DNA from: CAWCTB01 sp963798275
GTDB taxonomy: Bacteria; Acidobacteriota; Terriglobia; Terriglobales; Acidobacteriaceae
Assembly: GCA_963798275.1 (NCBI GenBank)
Contig: CAWCTB010000008.1
Span: 1-44,435 of the forward strand
Reading direction: 5' to 3'
Length of the DNA: 44,435 bases
The translations under genes and the position numbers were made by a program. Below the pieces are notes generated by a model, which was given only the letters and a program-made list of their open reading frames with translations, ran no database searches and was not told the origin of the DNA. Positions 35,297-44,435 of the stretch are shown here, piece by piece (the first letter of the stretch is position 1; each line of letters begins with the position of its first letter).

Positions 35297-38062
35297 CTAG
35301 TTGATGGTCACCGACACCGTCGTGCTGTGGCTCATGCCGCCGCCCGTGGCCTGCACAGTTACGGTTCCGCTCAGAGGAGTCGGAGGCGTTACCGTGCCTG
35401 AGCCGCTATTGCTGCCGCCTCCGCAGGAGACCACCGGCAGCAGCGCAACCACCACGACGAGTCCACCCAGGACATTCCGCAATGCATGCCTCTTGCCCTT
35501 GCGACGGCGTGGAGGGTTCAGGGTAAACACAACGCCGAAAGCGAATGCCAGGCTGCCATACATTCCACCCCCGCCGGGCAAGAAATGCAGTGGCGCGCCG
35601 CGATCCAGGGCAAGGGTGGCGGCGTTTATGGTCAGGGTCGCGGTGCCGTTGCCTCCGCTAACCGTGGTGGGCGACACCGAGCAGGTGGTTGCGCCGAGAG
35701 AAGACGATACGGAGCACGTGAGGCTCACATCCGATGAGAAGCCTGACACGGATGCCACGGTGAGCGTGTCCGTACCGGAACCTCCGCTGGCCAGGGAGAG
35801 CGAACTGCTGGCTGCCGACAACGTGAAGTCGGGAGTGCCCACGTTCAGCGCAATGGGCACGGTGTGGGAGGTCGTCCCGTTCGTCGCCTGCACAGTGAGC
35901 GTGCCCGCGGCCGCGTTCGCGCCGGCGGTAATCACCGTCAGTGTCGAAGTGACCGCCGTCGCGCCGTTCGCAGCTACGGAAGGAGCCGAGCACGTGGTGG
36001 CGGTGAGCGAACTCGACGGGGTGCAGGTAAAGCTTATCGCCGAGCCCGCCGTTCCCAGCACATTGAACGTCAAGGCGGCGGTATCCGTCGCAGCAAGCGT
36101 CAATGAAGTGACGGAAGGGGTCACGGAGAAATCCGCGTTGCCGGTTAGCGCGTTAATAAAAGCGCCCACGTCGAGCGATCCCAAACCGGTGACTTGATCG
36201 TAGCCCACTCCCGCGGAGTAACCCATCAGGCCGCTGCTGGGGCAGTTGGTCGTGCCCGGCGTGCAGGTGACGATATTGTTCCCAGTGGTGATGTCGTGAA
36301 AGGCCCACGGCGCACTCGCCGCCTGGGTGTAGAGTGCGGGATTGACGTTGCCTTGCGCGGAGTTCAGCTTCTGATTGATGAGCGCCACCACTCCGGCGAA
36401 AGTAGGAACTGCCGCCGAGGTCCCTCCGATCACGTCGAAGGTGGTGTCGGTGTTGCGATAGCCGTTCACGCAACTCGATTGGGAGCAGATCAGGGTGCCA
36501 TCATGATTGGGAGAGGAACTGAAGGAGACATCGGGCAGGTCACGCGCGTTGTCGTTGGGAACGCCCGGCCCGGTTTGCCACGACGGTTTCGAGGTGGAAA
36601 ACGTACTAACGCCCCCACCAGTAGCGGACAGCGTGGTACTGGTGCTGTCGTTCCAGGAGGTCTCGGGAATGTAGGCCAACGCCGAGGGATCGGTGTCGTT
36701 CGTCGATCCGCTCCAATACTGGGTGGCCGCGGTGGGAGTGACGCTGTTGGCGGAGTCCGCCGAAAACGTTGTTCCTCCCATCGAGGTTATGGTGGGAAGG
36801 CTTCCGGGGAAATCCACGGCGAGGCCTTGGGTAGCAGGGGCGCTGGAGTCGCAGTCGGCTGCACCGCTATCGCCCGAGGCCGTGACAATGGTCTGCCCCT
36901 GCGCATTGGCCTGCTGACCAGCGGCGGTCAGGTTGGTTCGGGTCGTACTGTCCACCTGTGGTTCGCAGAGTCCATAGCTGAGGCTCAGAATGGGGGCCAA
37001 ATTCTGATCGACAGCGTACTGCAATGCACTGAAAGCCCCGCCGCTATTTGAGTTCTCGATCACATAGATCAGCGTCGCATTGGGCGCAACCGCTCCCGCC
37101 CATTCAACATCGAGGTTGGCTTCATCGACGTCGGCGGTGACGACTCCCGGATCGGTGGTGCCGGGAACAATCAGAGCCTGAAAATTGCTCGAATTCAATG
37201 CAGGCAGGCCGGCGAGGTTGCGGAAGGTGACCAGATCATACTGCTGTTGCTGTCCATTCACGACGGCACCGGGGGTGCCGTTGCGGCCGGGATTGCTGTC
37301 GGTCGAAAGATCGGTTTGACCCATGACGGCAATCGCCTGCCCGGTCCCATTGACGCCGTCGCTGTACAACGTCTGCAGGTCGTACAGGGTGGCGAAATCG
37401 CCCGGTGCGATGAAATGGTTGCCGGTGATGGAAGACGTTACGCGCGGCTTTGCCTTGAGGTTGAGAGGATGGGGAGCAAAGTTATTCAACGCGCCTACAC
37501 CTGAGATGACCCCCGCAAAGGCGGTAGGAATCGAGGGATCGGACGCGGCTGCGTAGTGCAGTTTGCCGTTCTGCAGATAGTTGTGAATCTGGGTATGGAA
37601 AGCCGCTTCGACCTGCGCCGCGCTGCCGCTGAAGGCAATCCAGGTGCGGCCGCGCGCGCTCTGATTCACGGTGAATCCCTGCGAGCGCAGCCAGGCGGCG
37701 GCCAGATCAAGGTCGTGTTGGCTGACCCCAAACTGGTCGGCATATTCTTCCGGCGTAAGCCACTTGTGATAGTTCGGCGAGAAGCGGTCCTGCTGCTCGG
37801 CCAGCAACTGGTCGAGCGCGGCATGCTGGTCCGCCGTCGGCTGGAAGACCAGCGTCATGCGTTCCAAGGGCAGCGCAGGCGAAACCGGCCCCTGATCGAA
37901 TTCACTGCGGGCGCGAGGATGGACCGTCCCCTTCAGTTGCACCAGACTGTGGTTGTCGATGGGGCGAACGATGCGGTCCCGCACCGCCTGCTGCCCGAAC
38001 GCAAGGGCAGAGCAGAAGATACAGAAGCACCAGACCACGACCTTATGCTGAAAGCGCGGCAT
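35297..38062 (-). CDS. S53-family (sedolisin/kumamolisin-like) secreted protease with Ig-like repeats and C-terminal membrane segments
   Basis: 921 aa from ATG 38062 (MPRFQHKVVVWCF), signal peptide ending about residue 24. Pro-domain about 60-200 (FSPNYHKWLTPEEYADQFGV, AFHTQIHNYLQNGKLHYA). Catalytic residues E314 and D318 (VDEANLDVEWAGAVAP), D398 (TASGDSGAADCD) and nucleophile S549 (IGGTSAAVP) are all present; S53 peptidases are acid-active. From about 605 come two Ser/Thr-rich Ig-like repeats (SVTSLTLAATDTAALTFNV; SSSLSLASGGSGTDTLTVAS). Near 829 a hydrophobic segment (GGGMYGSLAFAFGVVFTL) is followed by a basic block, a second helix and an internal lipobox-like VVSC near 879, then a short Ig-type end. 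Alone on the minus strand. Confidence 0.92.
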   Translation of the reverse strand: MPRFQHKVVVWCFCIFCSALAFGQQAVRDRIVRPIDNHSLVQLKGTVHPRARSEFDQGPVSPALPLERMTLVFQPTADQHAALDQLLAEQQDRFSPNYHKWLTPEEYADQFGVSQHDLDLAAAWLRSQGFTVNQSARGRTWIAFSGSAAQVEAAFHTQIHNYLQNGKLHYAAASDPSIPTAFAGVISGVGALNNFAPHPLNLKAKPRVTSSITGNHFIAPGDFATLYDLQTLYSDGVNGTGQAIAVMGQTDLSTDSNPGRNGTPGAVVNGQQQQYDLVTFRNLAGLPALNSSNFQALIVPGTTDPGVVTADVDEANLDVEWAGAVAPNATLIYVIENSNSGGAFSALQYAVDQNLAPILSLSYGLCEPQVDSTTRTNLTAAGQQANAQGQTIVTASGDSGAADCDSSAPATQGLAVDFPGSLPTITSMGGTTFSADSANSVTPTAATQYWSGSTNDTDPSALAYIPETSWNDSTSTTLSATGGGVSTFSTSKPSWQTGPGVPNDNARDLPDVSFSSSPNHDGTLICSQSSCVNGYRNTDTTFDVIGGTSAAVPTFAGVVALINQKLNSAQGNVNPALYTQAASAPWAFHDITTGNNIVTCTPGTTNCPSSGLMGYSAGVGYDQVTGLGSLDVGAFINALTGNADFSVTPSVTSLTLAATDTAALTFNVLGTAGSAISFTCTPSSSLTATTCSAPSVAANGATAVTSTLTVITAGANAAAGTLTVQATNGTTSHTVPIALNVGTPDFTLSAASSSLSLASGGSGTDTLTVASVSGFSSDVSLTCSVSSSLGATTCSVSPTTVSGGNGTATLTINAATLALDRGAPLHFLPGGGGMYGSLAFAFGVVFTLNPPRRRKGKRHALRNVLGGLVVVVALLPVVSCGGGSNSGSGTVTPPTPLSGTVTVQATGGGMSHSTTVSVTIN

Positions 38063-38183
38063 CCGGACCTCAGAGAAACCGATTCTGTAGAAGCCAACTC
38101 CAATAATGGAGCCAGTAGACTCAGCTGACCATGATAGCCATGCCCGCTCTTTCATCGAAAGCCCGGGCCTGAGACTGCATCTC

Positions 38184-38233
38184 AATCTAGAACATCTCGG
38201 CGCGGTGATAAAGTGATTCGCCTAATCTAGAAC
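38184..38233. repeat. 10-bp direct repeat AATCTAGAAC upstream of the S53 gene
   Basis: Copies at 38184-38193 and 38224-38233, 40 bp apart (four helical turns), each holding the palindrome TCTAGA. They lie 120-170 bp upstream of the protease start. Possible operator pair; function inferred. Confidence 0.35.
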
Positions 38234-38285
38234 CCAAATTGCTGGAGAAATCTTCTCATTGGCGCCCGGACAATCGGCCGCGGGA

Positions 38286-39442
38286 CTATTTTTTCTGAAA
38301 CAGTTGGGGAGCAAAGGCGATGAGGTTGCGCCGCCAGACCATCCAGGTATGCGCCCCCGGGGTCTCGACCGCAACCGGTTTCATGCCATTCGATTCCAGC
38401 CAGCCGATGAACTTGCGGTTGTCATCGATCAGGCGGTCGTCGGTGCCACACGCAATCCACAGCAAGCGGATTTGCGAGGCTTTCTTCGCATCCATCCCGG
38501 GAAAGTCATCGGCAAAATTGAAACGCAGGAGCGCCGCACTGAACCCGCCGATCCAGGCAAACTGATCGATGGTGTTCAGGCCCGTGTAGAGGCTCTCCGA
38601 GCCGCCCATCGATAGCCCGGCGATGGCGCGGTCTTCCCGATTGGCGGAGACGCGATATTGCTTTTCCACCTGCGGCATGACTTCGGTAAGCAGGGACTGC
38701 CGGAATTTCTGGACGTTCGGCATCCAAAGCTGATCCATATGCGTCATCTTCCAACCGTCAGCCAACACGGCAGGGTCGCCATAGCCCAGCGGCATGACAA
38801 CAATCATCGGCTTGGTCTTGCCTTGAGCGATGAGATTGTCGAGGATGACATTGGCCTTGCCCACCGCCGTCCAGCCGCTGGCATCGTCGCTGAAGCCGTG
38901 CAGCAGATACAAGACGGGATATTTCGTCTTGCTGTTCGGGTCATAGTTGGGCGGAGTGTAAACGTAAAAGTCGCGCTCATCGCCCACCACGCCGGACTTA
39001 TAAGAATGATGATGCACGACCCCATGCGGTACATCGGCGACCTCCCACAGCTCGGGAGTCGCGCCGGTGACATGCACGATGTCTTCGATCTGAATCAGGT
39101 TGGGCTTGATGTTGGTGTTGTTGGGATCCAGCATGGCAGCGCCATCCGCGACAAAGCCATAGCCGTAGTAGTCAGGCGCCAGCGCAGTCGTGGTGACCGA
39201 CCACACGCCGTCGGCATCGCGCATCATCGGCGCGTTGGCGCGCACACCTTCCAGGTGCATCTCAACCTGCTTGGCGCCGGGATCGTAAAAGCGGAAGGTG
39301 ACTGTGCCGTCCGCGTTTACTTGCGGTGACTGGATGGCCGGTGGAGTCGCAGTTTGCGCGTGGCAAACGAGGCGAGCGCAACCGTCAAGAGCAAACTGGA
39401 GACCGAAAGCGAGACGTAGGAATTGCGGTGCGAAAGTGCCAT
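38286..39442 (-). CDS. secreted esterase (alpha/beta hydrolase, Fes/IroE/CE1-like), one frameshift
   Basis: The start is ATG 39442 with GAGG 7-8 nt upstream; it reads MALSHRNSYVSLSVSSLLLT VALASFA, a signal peptide. The frame then changes at about 39358-39368 to QTATPPAIQSPQVNADGTVT, an N-terminal beta sandwich (CBM48/Ig-like; RFYDPGAKQVEMHLEGV). The catalytic domain follows: FYVYTPPNYDPNSKTKYPVL, YLLHGFSDDASGW, nucleophile in AIAGLSMGGSESLY, acid D in CGTDDRLIDDN and histidine in VETPGAHTWMVW. Merged length about 385 aa. This is the enterochelin-esterase-like fold, used by feruloyl/acetyl-xylan esterases and siderophore esterases; the substrate cannot be chosen from sequence. Context with glycosidases favours a polysaccharide side-chain ester. 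Confidence 0.85.
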
Positions 39443-39593
39443 GCCAGTCCTCGGACCATATTTTGCGGCAGCAATTGAGCCGTCTGCCCGGCGCCGGGGA
39501 TCGTGCGGGGCTCAGGTTTAAACGGTACTACACCCACAGGGTGCGTATCTTGTTTGCCGGAACACGTCGGAACATCGCCCCCGGTTTTTCCCA

Positions 39594-40559
39594 TCACGCC
39601 CAGTAATTGCGGACCCAACGATGCTTTCGCAGCGTATCTAGCGTCCCGGGCGGGAGCGGACCGGCATCGGCGGAAGCGATGTTTGCGGCTACGTGGCGCG
39701 AGTTGCGCATGCCGGGAATAACCGTGGAGACCGCTGGATGCGATAGGCAAAATCGCAAAGCTATCGCAGGCAGCTCTTCGACCGGAATTTGCAGGTCGCG
39801 CACCAGTGCTTGCACGCGTTCCCACACTTCACGCTTCCGGTCACCCTTGAAATACATGGCGCGAAAATCGCCCTCGGGGAACTCCGTAGCCGGTGTGATC
39901 TTGCCGGTGAGGCCGCCCTCGTCGAACGGTACGCGCACGATCACGCCAATGTGGTTCGTCGCACAATAGGGCAGCAGCTCGTCCTCGGGCGACTGATCGA
40001 AGATGTTGTAGATCACTTGCACCGAGTCGATCAGCCCGGTTTCCAGAGCCCGAATCACATTGGAAGGCTGATGATTCTGAACCGAGATGCCGACGAATCG
40101 CACCTTCCCGGAAGACTTCAGTTGACGCGCCGTGTCCAGCCACTCGGGGTCCACGGCCCAGTCGTCGCTCCACGTGTGGAACTGGTAGATGTCGATGCTC
40201 TTGCGGCCCAGGCTCTGCAGCGAGTGTTCGAGGCAAGCGAAGACGTGCTCTTTCGGAAATGTGGCGCGCAGCGGGGAGCCGGGCTTCACGTCCCATACAA
40301 AGTTCTTCGGCGGGACCTTACTGGCGACGATAACGTCCGTGGCTGGACCGAACGCCTGCGCGATAAGCTGCTCACTGTGCCCGTCACCGTAAACCAGCGC
40401 GGTGTCGTAGAAGTTGACGCCCGCCTCCCGGGCAGCTTTGAGTGAGCGCAGCGATTCGGCATCTTCCGCGCCGACCCACATGGACTTGCCGATGCCCCAG
40501 GCACCGTACCCAATCTCGCTGACGCGCAAACCTGTTTTCCCGAAGTTTCTGTAGCGCAT
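39594..40559 (-). CDS. aldo/keto reductase
   Basis: 321 aa NADPH-dependent oxidoreductase of the AKR superfamily, cytoplasmic. Catalytic tetrad D52, Y57 (GVNFYDTALVYGDGHSE), K81 (VIVASKVPP) and H128 (DIYQFHTW) is complete. Other family strands: RNFGKTGLRVSEIGYGAWGI, VRFVGISVQNHQPSNVI, NIFDQSPEDELLPYCATNHI, and the NADPH-binding end AVSTVIPGMRNSRHVAANI. Start ATG 40559 (MRYRNFGKTGLRV) is the family-typical start; upstream frame to 40607 discarded. Its promoter region is shared, head-to-head, with the amylase 404 bp away. Confidence 0.93.
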   Translation of the reverse strand: MRYRNFGKTGLRVSEIGYGAWGIGKSMWVGAEDAESLRSLKAAREAGVNFYDTALVYGDGHSEQLIAQAFGPATDVIVASKVPPKNFVWDVKPGSPLRATFPKEHVFACLEHSLQSLGRKSIDIYQFHTWSDDWAVDPEWLDTARQLKSSGKVRFVGISVQNHQPSNVIRALETGLIDSVQVIYNIFDQSPEDELLPYCATNHIGVIVRVPFDEGGLTGKITPATEFPEGDFRAMYFKGDRKREVWERVQALVRDLQIPVEELPAIALRFCLSHPAVSTVIPGMRNSRHVAANIASADAGPLPPGTLDTLRKHRWVRNYWA

Positions 40560-40963
40560 AAAAGTGTCTCGTTCCTTTGCGCTTCCGCGCCTTTGAAAGG
40601 CATGCACGCAGGCCCTGCGGCCGGCGCGCTGCGTTCGAGGTTAGCAGAAGAGATATGGTCCGAATTAAGCGGAAGCAGTGGCACGTTTGGAGAGGGCAGA
40701 TGAAAGCACGGCGGCTGAAGACCCAGCCGGTGAACCTGCCGGCTGGGATTTCTTTATCGAATTGCCAAGCTCTTCTCCACACGAATACGACACGCTTGCT
40801 TCGGCATTACCACGGAAGTGCTTGGTAGTTTTGTCCAGTCCCGAATAGTTTGGCCACTGAGATCAGGATTTCATTGCAAATCCAAGACAATCGAGCTACA
40901 AAACATGGGGCTCATCTCTGACTTTTCGGCTATGTCTTAAGCCAAACCTTACGAGGAAATGCC
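40560..40963. other. divergent intergenic region between aldo/keto reductase and amylase
   Basis: 404 bp. Contains the attenuator-like hairpin at 40722-40757. Ribosome site GAGGAA (40953-40958) serves the amylase ATG 40964. No gene recognised; plus frame 40577-40828 has no family signal. Confidence 0.5.
40722..40757 (+). terminator. intrinsic terminator / attenuator-like hairpin in the amylase leader
   Basis: CCCAGCCGG (40722-40730) pairs perfectly with CCGGCTGGG (40739-40747) around an 8-nt loop, followed by ATTTCTTTAT. No gene precedes it on this strand. A competing stem, CGGCT (40712-40716) with AGCCG (40725-40729), would block the terminator arm. Confidence 0.6.
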
Positions 40964-43900
40964 ATGTACGTTGCACTGCTCCGCAAGATCATCTTCTTCT
41001 TGCTCGCGCTCTTCCTTTTCGCCGCGCCGGGTTGGGCGCAGTGGGCCACCCCCGTCATCGACGGCACCATTACCACGGGCGAATACGGCTCGAACAATTC
41101 GCTGTCGAACGCCGGCAACACCGGCCAGACCTGGTACATGACGTGGGACGCCAATAATCTTTACGTTGGCATTGTGAACGCTAATCTCGTCGGAAGGTGC
41201 GGTGATTTACATTGCGGGCAATCCGCAGAACCCGCCCACGTGCTGCACCAACGCCGACGGCAACCTCACCGGTTTCAACTACGACGGAACCAACTTTTCG
41301 TCGTTGCCCTTCCGCGCCAAGTTCGTTACCTACGTCAAAGACGGTTATCGCGAGTACCGCAACTCCGACGGCAACGGCGGCTGGACCGGTCCGACATCGG
41401 GCTACGGCGCATACGCGACAACAGCGGCAATCAGAATACTCGCGAAGTGGCGATTCCCTGGAGCGCCATCACCAGCAATGGGGGAATCCCTTCCTCTTTC
41501 GTTTTCTTCGGCTACCTGACGTCTCCGGACGGCTATGTCTACGGCCAGGTTCCGACCGACAACAACATCGGCGGCTTCGTCGGCACCAGCGCGTCTGCGA
41601 CGCAGTATTACGCGATCGACAACACCGGCAACGGCACCAGCACGCCGCCCTTCTCCAACGAGCAGCCGGCGGGCTTCAGCGGCGCCGATAAAGCCGGCTT
41701 CTACCACAACACCTTCGACCCGTTCTATCGCGATCAGGAAGGCGCGGTTCCCGAGAACTCGCAAGTCACGTTGCGCTTCCGCACGCTGCATTCCAGCGGC
41801 ATCTGGGGCGTGACGGCTCGCGCCTATTTGTTCGACACGGCAACCGGTGTGACCACTGGCCCGGTTGACACCTCGATGCCGTTCGACCAGAACATCACCA
41901 TCAACGGCACCGAGTACGACGTCTGGAAAACCACGCTGACCATGCCGTCGACGACGACGGTTTACTACTACAAGTTCAAGATCAACCGCGATCAGACCAA
42001 CGGCTGGTACAGCGACGACTACCTCGACGACAACGACAACGTCCACAAGGATGGCACCGGCGCAGCCACCGACGGCGAGCCGTTCCCGTCGTTCCAGTTC
42101 ACGGTGTACGATCCCAACTTCCAGACCCCGACGTGGCTGCAGAACGCCAACGTCTACCACATCATGCCGGACCGCTTCCGCAACGGCGATCAGACCAACG
42201 ACTATTGCCGTCCGGGCTCGACCACCGGCTGTCCGATTTACTACGGCAAGCCAGCAGGCGTTCACCTACAATCTGTGGAACACGCAGATCTGCGATCCGC
42301 GCAACCAGAATTCCGGTTGCTACAACCAGTTCAGCAACCAGTTCTACGGCGGCGATTTGTATGGCGTGCAGAGCGAGCTGGACTACATCCAGTCGCTCGG
42401 CATCGACACCATCTACATGAACCCGATCTTCTCGGCGCGTTCGTATCACCGCTACGACACCGACAACTATCTGCACATCGATCCGGCGCTGGGCGGCGAT
42501 CAGGCGTTCGCCTCGCTCCCACCGAATTACACCGTCGCGGCATGCAGGTGATTCTCGACGGCGTCTTCAATCACGCCTCGTCGGACGGCATGTACTTCGA
42601 TCGCTACGATCGCTACGGCGTCACGATCCCGAACACCGGCGCGTGCCTGTCGCTGGGATCACAGTGGCGGACGTGGTTCAACTTCACCGACAGCAACGTG
42701 CCGTGCCAGACGGCAGATTACATCGGCTGGTTCGGTCTCGACAGCCTGCCCACCTTCAATCACGGCATCGACGGGGTGAAGGACTTCTTCTATCGCGGCA
42801 ACGACAACGTGACCCAGCACTGGTACGCGCAAGGCGCTTCCGGATGGCGCTTCGACGTCGCCGACGACGGCAACTTCCCGCACGCATGGTGGGTCGATTA
42901 TCGCAACTACGCCAAGACCTATAACGGCAACGGTCCGCTGATCGGAGAGATCTGGCCCAACGCCAGCCAATGGCTCGCCGGCGACCAGATGGACTCGGTG
43001 ATGAACTACCGGTTCCGCAAGAACATCACCGGCTTCGTGCGCAACGCCGAGTGGCACGACGACAACAACAACGGGACGAACGATATCCCGGGGCTCTCGC
43101 CCAGCCAGTTTGACAATGCGATTCGCGCGGTGCGCGACGACTATCCACCGCAGGCGACGGCAGCCATGCTGAACCTGCTCGACTCGCACGACGTGAACCG
43201 CGCTTTGTATGTCATGACCGAACTGGCGACACTGGACTGGTGCAGGCCAAGCAGCGGCTTGAAATGGCGGCGCTGTTCCAGTTCACCTATATCGGCGCTC
43301 CCATGGTGTATTACGGCGACGAAGTCGCGGTGAATTCGCCGTCGCTCGCCAACAGCCAGAACGGGCCGATTGGCGATCCCTACACCCGGCCGCCTTATCC
43401 GTGGCTGGATCAGGCGGGCGATCCGACCATCTACGGTCCGCCGGACACCAGCGTCGAGGCGTACTACACCAAGCTGGCGCACCTGCGGAAGCAGTATCCT
43501 TCGCTGCGCAACGGCGACTTCGTGACGCTGCTGACCGGCGACACCCAGCAGGCTAATACGGCTCCCAACACCTACGCCTACGCGCGCGTGCTCAACGCGG
43601 ACAGCGCGATCGTAGCTATGAACAATGGATCGTCCAGCAATAGCGCGTCGATTCCGGTGGTTGGCTTGTTCACCGACGGCACGCACTGCAGGACGCCATC
43701 AGCGGAGCGACCTACTCGGTGAGCGGCGGCAACGTGCAGGTGACGTTCGCGGCTCTGACGGGGTCGTATTGTTGCCAGCTCCGGTAAACGTCGACCTGAC
43801 ACCGCCGACCGCGAACATCACGACCACCCCTCCAGCCAACGGCAACGGCTGGATCAACGCCAATCCGGTTACCGTCAACCTCAGCGGAACCGATTCCGGC

Positions 43901-44435
43901 AGCGGCGTGGAACAGCTTCGCTACTGGATCAACAACGGACAGGTAATAGCGATCGCGGGCGGATGGCTCGACGCAGATCAGCGGCGAAGGCACCAATAGC
44001 GTCGGACTGCGTGCCTTGGACAACGCTGGCAACATCAGCGCGCTGGCGACGGCAGCCGTCAACATCGACGTAACGCCTCCAGTCGTGAGCGTTTCTGCCA
44101 GCCCCTCGTCGCTATGGCCGCCCAACGGCAAGATGGTCCCCGTCACCGTGTTCGGCACTATCACCGATAACCTGTCGGGGGTCGATCCCAGCACCGCGGC
44201 CTTCAAGGTGGTGGACGAGTATGGCAGCGTTCAGCCCAGCGGGTCGGTGACCTTGGGGTGCTGGAGGAAGTTACTCCTTCACGATCTCGCTGCAGGCGTC
44301 ACGCAACGGAACCGACAAAAACGGGCGACTCTATACCATCACCGTCAGCGCCAGGGACCTTGCCGGCAACCTCGGTTCGGCGGCCACCACCGTGACCGTG
44401 CCCCACGACCAAGGGCAACTGAGGATCGTGCGATG
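40964..44435 (+). CDS. secreted GH13 alpha-amylase-type glucanase, about nine frameshifts, 3' end beyond window
   Basis: Signal peptide KIIFFLLALFLFAAPGWAQ; N-terminal sugar-binding-like domain (ATPVIDGTITTGEYG, WYMTWDANNLYVGI), then an Ig-like N-domain (TLTMPSTTTVYYYKFKINRD) and the GH13 barrel: VYHIMPDRFRNGD, GGDLYGVQSELDYIQSLGID, region I VILDGVFNH (~42546), region II GWRFDVADD with the nucleophile Asp (~42841), region III LIGEIWPNA with the acid/base Glu (~42938), region IV LLDSHDVNR (~43173). C-terminal all-beta domain and FN3/Ig-like modules follow (APVNVDLTPPTANITTTPP, VDPSTAAFKVVDEYGSV, TITVSARDLAGNLGSAA). Frame changes near 41188, 41412, 42252, 42520, 43232, 43683, 43762, 43960 and 44258; all segments are highly conserved. 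Open at 44435. Start by GAGGAA. Role: extracellular starch or glycogen hydrolysis. Confidence 0.85.

Overview
The window is GC-rich bacterial chromosome that I infer to be from an Acidobacteriota (Terriglobia-like) genome. The reasons are the collinear housekeeping block yicC-gmk-rpoZ-coaBC-udg-priA, a CcmF/CcmH cytochrome c maturation operon with CcmI-like partners, small PEP-CTERM proteins, a large S53 (sedolisin) protease, a degenerate DisA-like DAC protein and scattered short palindromic repeats. This taxonomic call rests on gene content only, without a marker-gene comparison.

Layout. 1-660: a broken PEP-CTERM gene (-), a perfect 18-bp inverted repeat and unexplained sequence. 679-1971: tRNA-Pro(TGG), then a type I DAHP synthase. 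2045-3539 (-): a B12-binding radical SAM protein. 3823-6137 (+): a secreted hypothetical protein, a REP-like patch, and a CHAD + Ppx/GppA-type HD protein. 6171-8119: sparse region with a 72-aa gene under a palindromic site, a tiny PEP-CTERM protein and an orphan promoter. 8120-14565 (-): htpX, a membrane protein, and a cytochrome c maturation operon (ccmF, ccmH, two CcmI/SHOCT-like proteins) interrupted by a hicAB toxin-antitoxin pair. 14771-25206 (+): rapZ, a Tat-signal protein with an in-frame stop, a lipid-A-type ABC exporter, then yicC-gmk-rpoZ-coaBC-udg-priA, tightly packed. 25251-28295 (-): DinB, zinc ribbon, NarL-type response regulator, Hpt, crotonase. 28410-30484 (+): DAC-like protein and a leaderless-looking CGNR zinc-finger gene. 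30532-40559 (-): HtrA-like protease, TPR protein, secreted six-hairpin glycosidase, S53 protease, secreted esterase, aldo/keto reductase. 40964-44435 (+): a secreted GH13 alpha-amylase running off the end.

How the genes fit together. The central block covers ribonuclease adaptors (RapZ, YicC), nucleotide and CoA synthesis (Gmk, CoaBC), omega subunit, and DNA repair/replication restart (Udg, PriA). The right third is an export-oriented polymer-degradation set (alpha-glucan hydrolases, protease, esterase).

Quality caveat. At least ten genes carry single-base frameshifts between segments that are otherwise perfectly conserved, including normally essential genes (coaBC, priA, aroF-like) and about nine breaks in the terminal amylase. 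I read most of these as sequence errors rather than biology, and give merged gene spans.
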